Shown piece by piece: positions 56,466-64,000 of a DNA stretch of 64,000 nucleotides. The notes beneath the pieces are model-generated. The model ran no database searches. It saw only the letters and a program-made list of their open reading frames with translations, and was not told where the DNA came from. Position numbers and translations under genes: made by a program. Source of the stretch: Chelativorans alearensis (GTDB taxonomy: Bacteria; Pseudomonadota; Alphaproteobacteria; Rhizobiales; Rhizobiaceae); the NCBI RefSeq assembly GCF_010993735.1, contig NZ_WQNI01000002.1:248001-312000 (forward strand). Direction: 5' to 3'. Positions within the stretch are counted from its first letter, which is position 1, and every line of letters begins with the position of its first letter.

Positions 56466-56837
56466 CTAAAGCCGCTTTAACTCGGTGACAGTCAAATCAC
56501 TCTCGGCGTTGCCCGTGTTGAGGGTCGTGGCAGGCTCGAACATGAGGACGACGGGCTCGGGGGTGAGCGAGCGGGGGCGATGCTCGACAGTCTTCGGCAC
56601 GACGACGAACTCGCCCTCGCCCAGTTCGACGGAGCCGTCGCGGAAGTCGATGGCGATGCGGCCGCGCAGCACGAGGAAGGCCTCGTCCTCGTTGTCGTGG
56701 GCGTGCCAGTCGAACACCTCGCCGAACTTGGCAATCTTGACCTGCGAATCGTTCACGTCGCCTGCGATATGGGGATCGAAGACCTTGTGAATCTGCCGGT
56801 CGGCGGCGTTCAAGAGATTGATCTTTCGGGGTGGCAT
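56466..56837 (-). CDS. Cupin domain protein
   Basis: 123-aa small beta-barrel protein. Cupin motif 1 is [22 protein letters not shown] (metal His/Glu present) and motif 2 is [23 protein letters not shown]. The opening [34 protein letters not shown] is a conserved form of uncharacterised cupin_2 proteins. It lies between the PIN toxin gene and sucD, 8 nt before sucD, so it is likely cotranscribed with both. Function unknown; a small-molecule sensor or isomerase is possible. Confidence 0.85.
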   Translation of the reverse strand: MPPRKINLLNAADRQIHKVFDPHIAGDVNDSQVKIAKFGEVFDWHAHDNEDEAFLVLRGRIAIDFRDGSVELGEGEFVVVPKTVEHRPRSLTPEPVVLMFEPATTLNTGNAESDLTVTELKRL

Positions 56838-56862
56838 CGGGCTCGTTCTTCTGCGATGGCTA

Positions 56863-57285
56863 TCACTGTTCGAGAAACGGGTTCACGGCTCGGACGGACC
56901 CGTAAATCTGATTGTGGTTGAGGTCTTCGGTGTAGAAAACGGGCGCACCAAGCCGCTCCGCCGCGCCGAGCAGCGCGGCGTCGTAGTATTTGAGCTGGTA
57001 CCTTCTGGCCATGCGAAGCCCAGCGGCGACATAGGCCTGATCGACTGGCACGAACGGAAGCTGCCCGAGAAATGCCAACCATTGGTCCACCACACCGTCA
57101 TTGGCGAGAGACTTGCGGCGCGCGACGTTGGCAAACTCGGCAAGCGTCTGACCCGACACCCCGAAAAGCGTCCCGAGAACGAGGTCATGTGCGATGTCGT
57201 GACGAAGCGGATCAAGTGTCCTCTCCGAAGCCGCGTAGAGGAGGACGTTCGAGTCGAGAAAGCATTCGATCCTCTCGTTCGGCAT
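56863..57285 (-). CDS. PIN domain toxin (VapC type)
   Basis: 140-aa putative ribonuclease toxin. The PIN acidic residues are visible: Asp in CFLDSNVLLYAASE, Glu in QTLAEFANVARR, Asp in YYDAALLGAAERLG, and FYTEDLNHNQ near the C-terminus. I chose the ATG at 57285 (MPNERIECFLDSN), the usual distance from the first Asp; a start at 57309 is possible. It overlaps the antitoxin frame by about 74 bp, a tight toxin-antitoxin arrangement. The activity is inferred from family. Confidence 0.85.
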   Translation of the reverse strand: MPNERIECFLDSNVLLYAASERTLDPLRHDIAHDLVLGTLFGVSGQTLAEFANVARRKSLANDGVVDQWLAFLGQLPFVPVDQAYVAAGLRMARRYQLKYYDAALLGAAERLGAPVFYTEDLNHNQIYGSVRAVNPFLEQ

Positions 57286-57508
57286 AGATCTCGTCCCGGT
57301 TCCACTCATAGGCAGGCCCTAAATCGAGAGGCCTTTCTTCCATCAGCCGTCGCATGCCTTCCTTCGCCCACGCGATCCGATCTTCCTGCTCGACCTCGTG
57401 GGCAAGCAGGCCGCGGACCATCGCGTTGAGCGTGGTCTTCCGCTTCTCGGCGAGCTTGCGGGCCTGCTCGAGCAGTGTCTCGTCAATGGCCAGCGTCACG
57501 TTCTTCAT
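57212..57508 (-). CDS. Ribbon-helix-helix antitoxin (VapB type)
   Basis: 98-aa antitoxin. The N-terminal MKNVTLAIDETLLEQARKLAEKRKTTLNAMVRGLLAHEVEQEDR is a ribbon-helix-helix/CopG-like DNA-binding segment. The C-terminal part (MRRLMEERPLDLGPAYEWNRDEIYAERE) is the toxin-binding tail type. The start at 57508 has GGAGG upstream and lies 11 bp from a strong palindrome. It precedes and overlaps the PIN gene, and probably represses their shared promoter. Confidence 0.83.
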   Translation of the reverse strand: MKNVTLAIDETLLEQARKLAEKRKTTLNAMVRGLLAHEVEQEDRIAWAKEGMRRLMEERPLDLGPAYEWNRDEIYAEREDRMLSRLERPPLRGFGEDT

Positions 57509-57518
57509 CGCAACCTCC

Positions 57519-57553
57519 ACATAATCGCACAGTCTTAATATGTGTGATTATGT
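57519..57553. promoter_or_regulatory. Candidate VapB operator/promoter between sucC and vapB
   Basis: Arms ACATAATCGCACA and TGTGTGATTATGT (12 of 13 paired, 9-nt spacer) lie directly upstream of the antitoxin RBS. A -35/-10-like pair (TTGAGA, 17 nt, CATATT) overlaps it on the minus strand. Confidence 0.7.
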
Positions 57554-57561
57554 GTAAAATC

Positions 57562-58755
57562 TCAACTCCCGACCGCCGCAACGATCTTCTTCGCCGCGTC
57601 GTCGAGATCGTCGGCGGGGATGACGTTCAGCCCGCTCTCCGAGATGATCTTCTTGCCGAGCGCGACATTGGTGCCCTCGAGCCGCACGACCAGCGGCACC
57701 TTCAGGCCCACTTCCTTCACAGCGGCGATGACACCCTCGGCGATCACGTCGCAGCGCATGATGCCGCCGAAGATGTTGACGAGGATGCCCTTCACGTTCG
57801 GGTCGGCGGTGATGATCTTGAAGGCGGCCGTCACCTTCTCCTTCGAAGCGCCCCCGCCGACGTCGAGGAAGTTGGCGGGCTCTGCGCCGTAGAGCTTGAT
57901 GATGTCCATGGTCGCCATGGCAAGGCCGGCGCCGTTCACCATGCATCCGATATTGCCGTCGAGCGCCACATAGGCGAGGTCGTATTTGGAGGCCTCGATC
58001 TCCTTCTCGTCCTCCTCCGTCGTGTCGCGCAGCGCGACCACGTCCTCGTGGCGGAAGAGGGCGTTGTTGTCGAAGGAGACCTTGGCGTCGAGCACGCGCA
58101 GGCGGCCGTTCTCCATGACGATCAGCGGGTTCACCTCCAGAAGGCTCATGTCCTTCTCGGTGAAGGCCTTGTAGAGGATGGGGAACAGCGTCTCGCCGTC
58201 CTTCGCCGCATCGCCTTCGAGCTTCAGTGCGGCGTTGAGCTTGGCGATATCCTCCGCCGTCACGCCCTTTTCCGGATCGATGGCCAGCGTCAGGATCTTT
58301 TCCGGCGTCTCCTCGGCCACCGCCTCGATGTCCATGCCGCCCTCGGTGGAGACGACGAAGGCCGGGCGGCCGACCGTGCGGTCGATCAGGATGGAGAGGT
58401 AAAGCTCGCGGTCGATGTCGGCGCCGTCCTCGATATAGAGGCGGTTCACCTGCTTGCCCTCGGGGCCGGTCTGCTTGGTGACCAGCGTGTTGCCGAGCAT
58501 TTCGCCGGTGTGGGCAACCACTTCCTCGACGCTCCTGGCAAGCCGCACGCCGCCCTTGGCGTCGGGGCCGAGCTCCTTGAACTTGCCCTTGCCGCGCCCG
58601 CCGGCGTGGATCTGGCTCTTCACGACGTAGAGCGGCCCGGGCAGTTTTCCGGCTGCTGCCTCCGCCTCTTCCCGCTTGAAGACCGGAACGCCCTCGGCGA
58701 CGGGGGCGCCGTAGCCCTTGAGCAGCTGCTTGGCCTGGTATTCGTGGATGTTCAT
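57562..58755 (-). CDS. sucC: Succinate-CoA ligase, beta subunit
   Basis: 397-aa ATP-grasp subunit: opening [25 protein letters not shown]-grasp core [41 protein letters not shown], and C-terminal [13 protein letters not shown]. It binds nucleotide and forms the complex with SucD. mdh precedes it by 10 bp, as is typical in alphaproteobacteria. Its stop is about 50 bp from the vapB start. Confidence 0.97.
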   Translation of the reverse strand: MNIHEYQAKQLLKGYGAPVAEGVPVFKREEAEAAAGKLPGPLYVVKSQIHAGGRGKGKFKELGPDAKGGVRLARSVEEVVAHTGEMLGNTLVTKQTGPEGKQVNRLYIEDGADIDRELYLSILIDRTVGRPAFVVSTEGGMDIEAVAEETPEKILTLAIDPEKGVTAEDIAKLNAALKLEGDAAKDGETLFPILYKAFTEKDMSLLEVNPLIVMENGRLRVLDAKVSFDNNALFRHEDVVALRDTTEEDEKEIEASKYDLAYVALDGNIGCMVNGAGLAMATMDIIKLYGAEPANFLDVGGGASKEKVTAAFKIITADPNVKGILVNIFGGIMRCDVIAEGVIAAVKEVGLKVPLVVRLEGTNVALGKKIISESGLNVIPADDLDDAAKKIVAAVGS

Positions 58756-58765
58756 GGGCCGGGTC

Positions 58766-59857
<1,092 letters not shown>

Positions 59858-59859
59858 TC

Positions 59860-59922
59860 AACCGATTATTTTCGCCTCTATGTTTTCAATCGGTTAGATG
59901 CGTTTGGATTTACGTAAACGTC
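59860..59922 (-). promoter_or_regulatory. Candidate promoter region of the mdh-suc cluster
   Basis: On the minus strand TTGACG (59922-59917) is followed by TTTACGTAAA, a 10-bp palindrome, and a weak -10 (CATCTA) at about 18 nt. A hairpin AACCGATT (59860) / AATCGGTT (59888) lies in the presumed leader. The placement relative to mdh is reasonable, but the elements are weak. Confidence 0.35.
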
Positions 59923-59936
59923 AATAATTCTCCCGC

Positions 59937-61106
59937 TCAGGCGACGGAAGCCGCTGCCCGAGCGCCTTTTTCCACCCAGTCGCGGCTCTGCATTTCCGTG
60001 AGACGCGAGGCGGTGCGCGAGAACTCGAAAGCCTCCGTGCCGGAGGGTGCGCTGTAAAGCTCGTCGGGGGCCGCTTCCGCCGAGAGGAAGAGGCGGACGC
60101 GGCTGTCGTAAAGGGTGTCGATAAGCAGGATGAAACGCTTTGCCTCGTTGCGCTGCGCTGGCGCCATCACCGGCACGCGGTCGATGAAGAGCGTATCGAA
60201 GCGGTCGGCGATGGCGAGGAAGTCGCGGGCACCCAGCGGTTGCTGGCAAAGGTCGGCGAAGGTGAAGCGGGCGGCCCGCCCGGCGGCGCGCGGGACCCTC
60301 ACCTTGCGGCCCTTCACGGCCAGTTCCTCCGCATGTTCCTCGCGTCCGTCCGTCGCCGTCTCCCACGCCTCGTCCATCATGCGCTCCGTCTCGGCGTTCA
60401 GCGGGGTCATATATATCGGCAGGCGGTTGAGCTTTTCCAGCCGGTAATCCGTCGCAGCATTGAGGTGCAGAACCAAGGTGTGGCGCTTCAGGATGTCGAT
60501 GAAGGGCTCGAACAGGCCGCGGTTCAGGCCGTCGCGGTAGAGGTCCTCCGGTGCCACGTTGGATGTGGCGACCAGCACGACACCCTTGGCGAAAAGGGCG
60601 GAGAAGAGGCGCGAAAGGATCATGGCGTCGGCGATGTCCGTCACCGAGAACTCGTCGAAGCAAAGGACCCAGGCTTGCTTGGCGAGGTCTGCGGCAACCG
60701 GGGGGATCGGGTCCGTCTCGCGCGCCTCGCCGTTCTTCAGGGCCTCGCGGTGGCGGGCGATGCGGTCGTGCACATCGGCCATGAAGTCGTTGAAATGGGC
60801 GCGCCGCTTGCCACGCACGGGGAGGAGCTCGAAGAAGAGGTCCATGAGCATGGTCTTGCCGCGCCCCACGCCGCCGTGGATATAGAGCCCGGTGACGGGG
60901 CCGTTCTTGCGGCGTTTGGCGAAGAGCCAGCCGAGCGCGCTCGACTTGCGGGCCAGCCGCCGCTCCTCGATGCGGTCGATCAGCCGGTCGAGCGCGGCCG
61001 TCACCTTCTCCTGCGCGGCATCGCGGGTGGCCACGCCGGTTTCCACCATATGGGCGTAGCGCTGCGCGACGGTGGGGTGCGTCACAAGACCGTCGCGCAG
61101 GGACAT
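59937..61106 (-). CDS. zapE: Cell division ATPase ZapE / AFG1-like
   Basis: 389-aa AAA-type ATPase of the AFG1/ZapE family. Walker A GGVGRGKTMLMDLFF, Walker B VLCFDEFSVTDIADAMIL, sensor region VLVATSNVAPEDLYRDGLNR, and IYMTPLNAETERMMD match the family. I chose the ATG at 61106 (MSLRDGLVTHP). In E. coli ZapE associates with the Z ring under stress, and in mitochondria AFG1 helps turn over respiratory subunits. The position upstream of mdh and the TCA cluster is conserved in this group. Confidence 0.92.
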   Translation of the reverse strand: MSLRDGLVTHPTVAQRYAHMVETGVATRDAAQEKVTAALDRLIDRIEERRLARKSSALGWLFAKRRKNGPVTGLYIHGGVGRGKTMLMDLFFELLPVRGKRRAHFNDFMADVHDRIARHREALKNGEARETDPIPPVAADLAKQAWVLCFDEFSVTDIADAMILSRLFSALFAKGVVLVATSNVAPEDLYRDGLNRGLFEPFIDILKRHTLVLHLNAATDYRLEKLNRLPIYMTPLNAETERMMDEAWETATDGREEHAEELAVKGRKVRVPRAAGRAARFTFADLCQQPLGARDFLAIADRFDTLFIDRVPVMAPAQRNEAKRFILLIDTLYDSRVRLFLSAEAAPDELYSAPSGTEAFEFSRTASRLTEMQSRDWVEKGARAAASVA

Positions 61107-61146
61107 GGGCGTTACCGGAAAGAGGCTGACAGGTTCATGGAAATGG

Positions 61147-61166
61147 CGGGGCGCGGCCGCGCCCCG
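61147..61166. other. 20-bp perfect palindrome between zapE and omp19
   Basis: CGGGGCGCGGCCGCGCCCCG lies 8 bp beyond the omp19 stop on the minus strand. It probably forms the omp19 3-prime hairpin. No T tract follows. Confidence 0.5.
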
Positions 61167-61174
61167 TCTGCGGT

Positions 61175-61711
61175 TTAGCGGGAAAGCGAGACGGGCATGC
61201 CGGTCGTTGTCTGGCCGTCGAGGCGTTCGCCGCCGCTCGAATAAAGGCGCGCGATGGTGTCGCCGGCATCGTTGTATATCTCGAGCTGCTTTCCTGCGAG
61301 ATCCCAACCACGCATATCGGCGAGCGCCCCCGAACAGCCGCGCGTGCCGCCGCGGGAAGCGTTGCCGTATTTGGTGAGCGTCAGGAACATCTGGCAGCTG
61401 GAGCCGCCCGAGTTGACCGACCAGGAGCCGAGCAGGCTGTTTTTGTCGATCGCGGGTGCCGCCGCTGCTGCTGCCGCTTGCGCTTCAGGATCGAGCGCTG
61501 CGACGTCGGTCCCCGTCTGGTTGGGTGCGGCGGGGAATGCGCCGGCGCTTGGCGCGGTGGGTGGGGGAAGCTGGCTCCCGATCACCGTGCCCGAAGGCGC
61601 GGGCGGCAACGGCGCCGGCGACTGCGGCGAGCCGAAGCGGCTGGACTGGCAGCCTGCCAAGCCAAGCGCCAACAGCGAGATGGCGAGAATTCCGGTTTTC
61701 GAGTGTAGCAT
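61175..61711 (-). CDS. omp19: Outer-membrane lipoprotein, Omp19/AprI-Inh protease inhibitor family
   Basis: 178-aa lipoprotein. The signal peptide ends in lipobox LGLAGC (mature Cys 21), followed by a Pro/Ala-rich linker and a C-terminal AprI/Inh-type beta-barrel domain (about 90-178). The stretches [40 protein letters not shown] and the terminal VSLSR closely recall Brucella Omp19, a surface lipoprotein with protease-inhibitor activity. A Cys pair (SSCQMF, RGCSG) could form the domain disulfide. Confidence 0.85.
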   Translation of the reverse strand: MLHSKTGILAISLLALGLAGCQSSRFGSPQSPAPLPPAPSGTVIGSQLPPPTAPSAGAFPAAPNQTGTDVAALDPEAQAAAAAAAPAIDKNSLLGSWSVNSGGSSCQMFLTLTKYGNASRGGTRGCSGALADMRGWDLAGKQLEIYNDAGDTIARLYSSGGERLDGQTTTGMPVSLSR

Positions 61712-61720
61712 CCCTCTCTC

Positions 61721-61748
61721 CGTTTTGGGCCGACCGTTTTGGGCCGAA
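61721..61748. repeat. Tandem 14-bp duplication upstream of omp19
   Basis: CGTTTTGGGCCGAC followed by CGTTTTGGGCCGAA, two copies in direct succession, 10 bp before the omp19 start codon on the minus strand, so within its promoter or leader. Confidence 0.7.
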
Positions 61749-61887
61749 CGTCCGCGCCCTCGATCGCACTCCTGTTTGCGCTCAATCGTGGCGAAGATTG
61801 GAAATTATCACACACCGTCATGGTTAAGAACCGGTTTCCGTAGAGAAATTACCCGCTGTGCACGCACTGCGTGTGCCGAAAAGGCGG

Positions 61888-61912
61888 GGAACCGGCTGCG
61901 GGAGATCGCGTT
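61888..61912 (+). promoter_or_regulatory. Candidate EcfG-type promoter of the DUF1328 gene
   Basis: GGAAC (61888), 16-nt spacer, CGTT (61909), followed by ATTGC. An exact match to GGAAC-N16-CGTT, ending 35 bp before the start codon. Confidence 0.75.
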
Positions 61913-61947
61913 ATTGCAAGACGTTCGTTCTTGCGAAGGCCATTTCC

Positions 61948-62109
61948 ATGCTCAAATGGATACTCATTCTTCTTATCGTCGCTGCCATAGCGAGCCTTCT
62001 CGGCCTCAACAGTATTGCCGGCGCGGCTATGAACGTGGCAAAAATCCTCATCCTCCTCGTCCTTGTCCTGTTCCTGCTCGCCGTCCTCGGCATCATCGCC
62101 ATAGCCTGA
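61948..62109 (+). CDS. DUF1328 small membrane protein
   Basis: 53-aa two-helix membrane protein ([20 protein letters not shown], then a second helix ending [11 protein letters not shown]), the UPF0391/DUF1328 (YtjA) pattern. GAAGG precedes the ATG at 61948; the longer upstream frame is not conserved-looking. Function unknown. The exact EcfG-type promoter indicates general-stress expression, parallel to the DUF3309 gene at 6377. The next 140 bp hold only the dapF promoter region. Confidence 0.83.
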   Translation: MLKWILILLIVAAIASLLGLNSIAGAAMNVAKILILLVLVLFLLAVLGIIAIA

Positions 62110-62252
62110 ACTGGTCTAACCCGTTGTTTTGTCACAATTCCGGGCGTAAAACCGATCCCACATGTCCCGGAGTTGCTCCAAGACCCTGCGTGTCTGGTAA
62201 TTTGCGGCGCCATCCGCCATATAGGCGCCAAACCCCGGCGGGATCGGAACCC

Positions 62253-63134
62253 ATGGCGGAACTGGCACAATTCGCAAAGATGAACGGGCTCGGCAACGAA
62301 ATCATCGTTGCCGACATGCGCGGGCGCGCAGATCGCGTGCTGCCAGCCGCAGCCGTTGCGCTCGCCGCCGATCCGGCAACCCGTTTCGACCAGATCATGG
62401 CCATCCACGACCCGAAGGCGCCGGGCACCGACTATTATGTCGAGATCATCAATTCCGATGGCAGCATGGCGCAGGCCTGCGGCAACGGCATGCGCTGCGT
62501 CGTCCAGGCGCTTTCCGCCGAGACCGAGCGGAGCCGCTTCACCTTCGAAACGGTCGCCGGCGTGCTCGACGCAGAGGAGCATACGGATGGGCTGATCTCC
62601 GTCGATATGGGCCGGCCGCGCTTCGGCTGGCAGGAGATACCGCTGGCCGAAGAGTTCCGCGACACGCGCATGATCGAATTGCAGGTGGGGCCGATCGACG
62701 CGCCGGTGCTGCATTCGCCTTCCGTCGTATCGATGGGCAATCCGCATGCGGTCTTCTGGGTGGACGGCGATGTGAACGCCTACGACCTGGAACGCTTCGG
62801 CCCGCTTCTCGAGCATCATCCGATGTTTCCCGAGCGTGCCAACATCACCATCGCCCACGTGACGGCGCGGGATGCCGTGACCATCCGCACCTGGGAGCGT
62901 GGCGCGGGGCTGACGCGGGCCTGCGGCTCCGCTGCCTGTGCGGTGGCCGTCGCGGCGGCGCGCACGGGGCGCACGGGACGGCAGGTCACGGTCACAGTTC
63001 CGGGCGGGCCGCTCGACATCCTCTGGCGCGGAGACGACCACGTGGTCATGACCGGGCCGGCGGAATGGGAGTTTTCCGGCCGCTTCGACCCGGCAACGGG
63101 CGAATGGGAACGCGAGAGGGAAGGGGCGGCCTGA
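62253..63134 (+). CDS. dapF: Diaminopimelate epimerase
   Basis: 293-aa cofactor-independent epimerase converting LL- to meso-diaminopimelate for lysine and peptidoglycan. It has [18 protein letters not shown] near the start, the first catalytic Cys in [11 protein letters not shown], and the second in [18 protein letters not shown] GMPHxV-like [11 protein letters not shown] is present. I chose the ATG at 62253 ([12 protein letters not shown]); the longer open frame upstream is not coding. The stop overlaps the mtaB start by 1 nt. Confidence 0.95.
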   Translation: MAELAQFAKMNGLGNEIIVADMRGRADRVLPAAAVALAADPATRFDQIMAIHDPKAPGTDYYVEIINSDGSMAQACGNGMRCVVQALSAETERSRFTFETVAGVLDAEEHTDGLISVDMGRPRFGWQEIPLAEEFRDTRMIELQVGPIDAPVLHSPSVVSMGNPHAVFWVDGDVNAYDLERFGPLLEHHPMFPERANITIAHVTARDAVTIRTWERGAGLTRACGSAACAVAVAAARTGRTGRQVTVTVPGGPLDILWRGDDHVVMTGPAEWEFSGRFDPATGEWEREREGAA

Positions 63135-64000
63135 TGGCGGTGGATGTCGTCACCTTCGGCTGCCGGCTCAACGCCTACGAGTCCGAGGTCATCAAGCGCG
63201 AGGCCGGCGCGGCGGGGCTCGGAAGCCTCGACGGCGGCGCCGTCGTCATCAACACCTGCGCTGTGACGGCGGAGGCCGTGCGCCAGGCGCGGCAGGCGAT
63301 CCGCAAGGCCAGACGCGAGAACCCGGAGGCCCGTATCATCGTCACCGGATGCGCGGCGCAGACGGAGCCGACCACCTTCGGCAAAATGGAAGAGGTGGAC
63401 CTCGTTCTCGGCAACGAGGAGAAGCTGCAACGCCATAGCTATCGCGCGCTGCCGGATTTCGGCGTCAACCGGTTCGAAAAGGTGCGCGTCAACGACATCA
63501 TGGAGGTGCGCGCGACCGCCTCGCACATGGTGGACGCCATCGAGGGGCGGGCGCGCGCCTTCGTGCAGGTGCAGAACGGCTGCGACCACCGCTGCACCTT
63601 CTGCATCATCCCATACGGGCGCGGCAATTCCCGCTCCGTGCCCATGGGCGCGGTGGTGGACCAGGTGAAGCGCCTGGTCGACAACGGTTATACCGAGGTG
63701 GTGCTGACGGGTGTGGACCTGACGAGCTATGGTGCGGACCTGCCCGGCAGCCCACGGCTCGGCCGGTTGACCCGGGCGATCCTGCGGTATGTACCGGAAT
63801 TGAAGCGGCTCAGGCTTTCCTCCATCGACTCCATCGAGGCGGACGCCGACCTTATGGCGGCGCTCGCCGAGGAGGAGCGGCTCATGCCGCATCTGCATCT
63901 GTCGCTGCAGGCGGGCGACGACATGATCCTGAAGCGCATGAAGCGGCGGCATCTGAGGGCCGATTCCATCCGTTTCTGCGATGAGGTGCGTCGGCTCAGG
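63134..64000 (+). CDS. mtaB: tRNA t6A37 methylthiotransferase MtaB (partial, runs off the window)
   Basis: First 289 codons of a radical SAM methylthiotransferase that turns t6A37 into ms2t6A37 in tRNA. The UPF0004 domain is present with its Cys ligands (VTFGCRLNAYESEV, INTCAVTAEAVRQARQ, IVTGCAAQ), then the radical SAM motif CDHRCTFCIIPYGRGNSRS. The frame is open to the window end; the C-terminal part and TRAM domain are not visible. It is cotranscribed with dapF, as usual in alphaproteobacteria. Confidence 0.94.
   Translation, partial: MAVDVVTFGCRLNAYESEVIKREAGAAGLGSLDGGAVVINTCAVTAEAVRQARQAIRKARRENPEARIIVTGCAAQTEPTTFGKMEEVDLVLGNEEKLQRHSYRALPDFGVNRFEKVRVNDIMEVRATASHMVDAIEGRARAFVQVQNGCDHRCTFCIIPYGRGNSRSVPMGAVVDQVKRLVDNGYTEVVLTGVDLTSYGADLPGSPRLGRLTRAILRYVPELKRLRLSSIDSIEADADLMAALAEEERLMPHLHLSLQAGDDMILKRMKRRHLRADSIRFCDEVRRLR

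Overview
The window is GC-rich chromosomal DNA from an alphaproteobacterium. It most likely comes from Hyphomicrobiales (the Phyllobacteriaceae/Mesorhizobium/Brucella neighbourhood). The reasons are an Omp19-like lipoprotein, an mdh-sucCDAB-lpdA TCA cluster, phaR/phaA/phaB, an RpoH2-type sigma factor, CarD, promoters of the EcfG general-stress type, and dispersed palindromic repeats of the kind common in rhizobial genomes. I see no phage, transposase, CRISPR array, rRNA or tRNA. The window is core and semi-accessory chromosome, dense with genes, and its most interesting content is in the gaps between them.

Layout. 1-6.3 kb: a LivK-type binding protein closed by a strong terminator, pyruvate carboxylase and an MFS transporter. 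6.4-11.9 kb: a tiny DUF3309 membrane protein, then an RND efflux pair (adaptor, pump) with a divergent TetR regulator and a likely operator. 12-20.8 kb: 3-hydroxybutyrate dehydrogenase, an M20 amidohydrolase divergent from a peptide-type ABC importer operon that contains a fused permease-ATPase and ends in its own GntR regulator. 21-27.6 kb: ispG, soxR with a recognisable SoxR box, an orphan hybrid histidine kinase with a CtrA-type site, ispA and mtgA. 27.8-30.9 kb: rpmF and the PHB genes phaR, phaA and phaB. 30.9-37.6 kb: a 561-bp gap with a duplicated element and SOS-like boxes, then an SUV3-like helicase, hslR, fdxA, carD and rpoH2. 37.6-48.5 kb: an M48 peptidase, thiBPQ under a TPP riboswitch, thiN, a Uup-like ABC-F protein, a DUF2066 protein, xerC and a TraB/GumN protein. 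48.5-61.7 kb (minus strand): mdh, sucC, a VapBC-type toxin-antitoxin pair, a cupin, sucD, sucA, sucB, lysE and lpdA, with zapE and omp19 upstream. 61.9-64 kb: a DUF1328 membrane protein, dapF and mtaB, which runs off the window.

How the parts fit. Acetyl-CoA/PHB metabolism (phaRAB, bdhA), anaplerosis (pyc) and the lower TCA cycle (mdh, suc, lpd) are all represented. Three GGAAC-N16/17-(C/G)GTT promoters precede rpoH2 and two tiny hydrophobic proteins (DUF3309, DUF1328), which suggests a general-stress output from this region. Several regulators have candidate palindromic operators beside them: TetR, GntR, SoxR and VapB. The most unusual arrangement is the toxin-antitoxin and cupin cassette, with its own operator, between sucC and sucD. 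Coordinates and translations come from direct reading. Family assignments come from motif recognition without database search.
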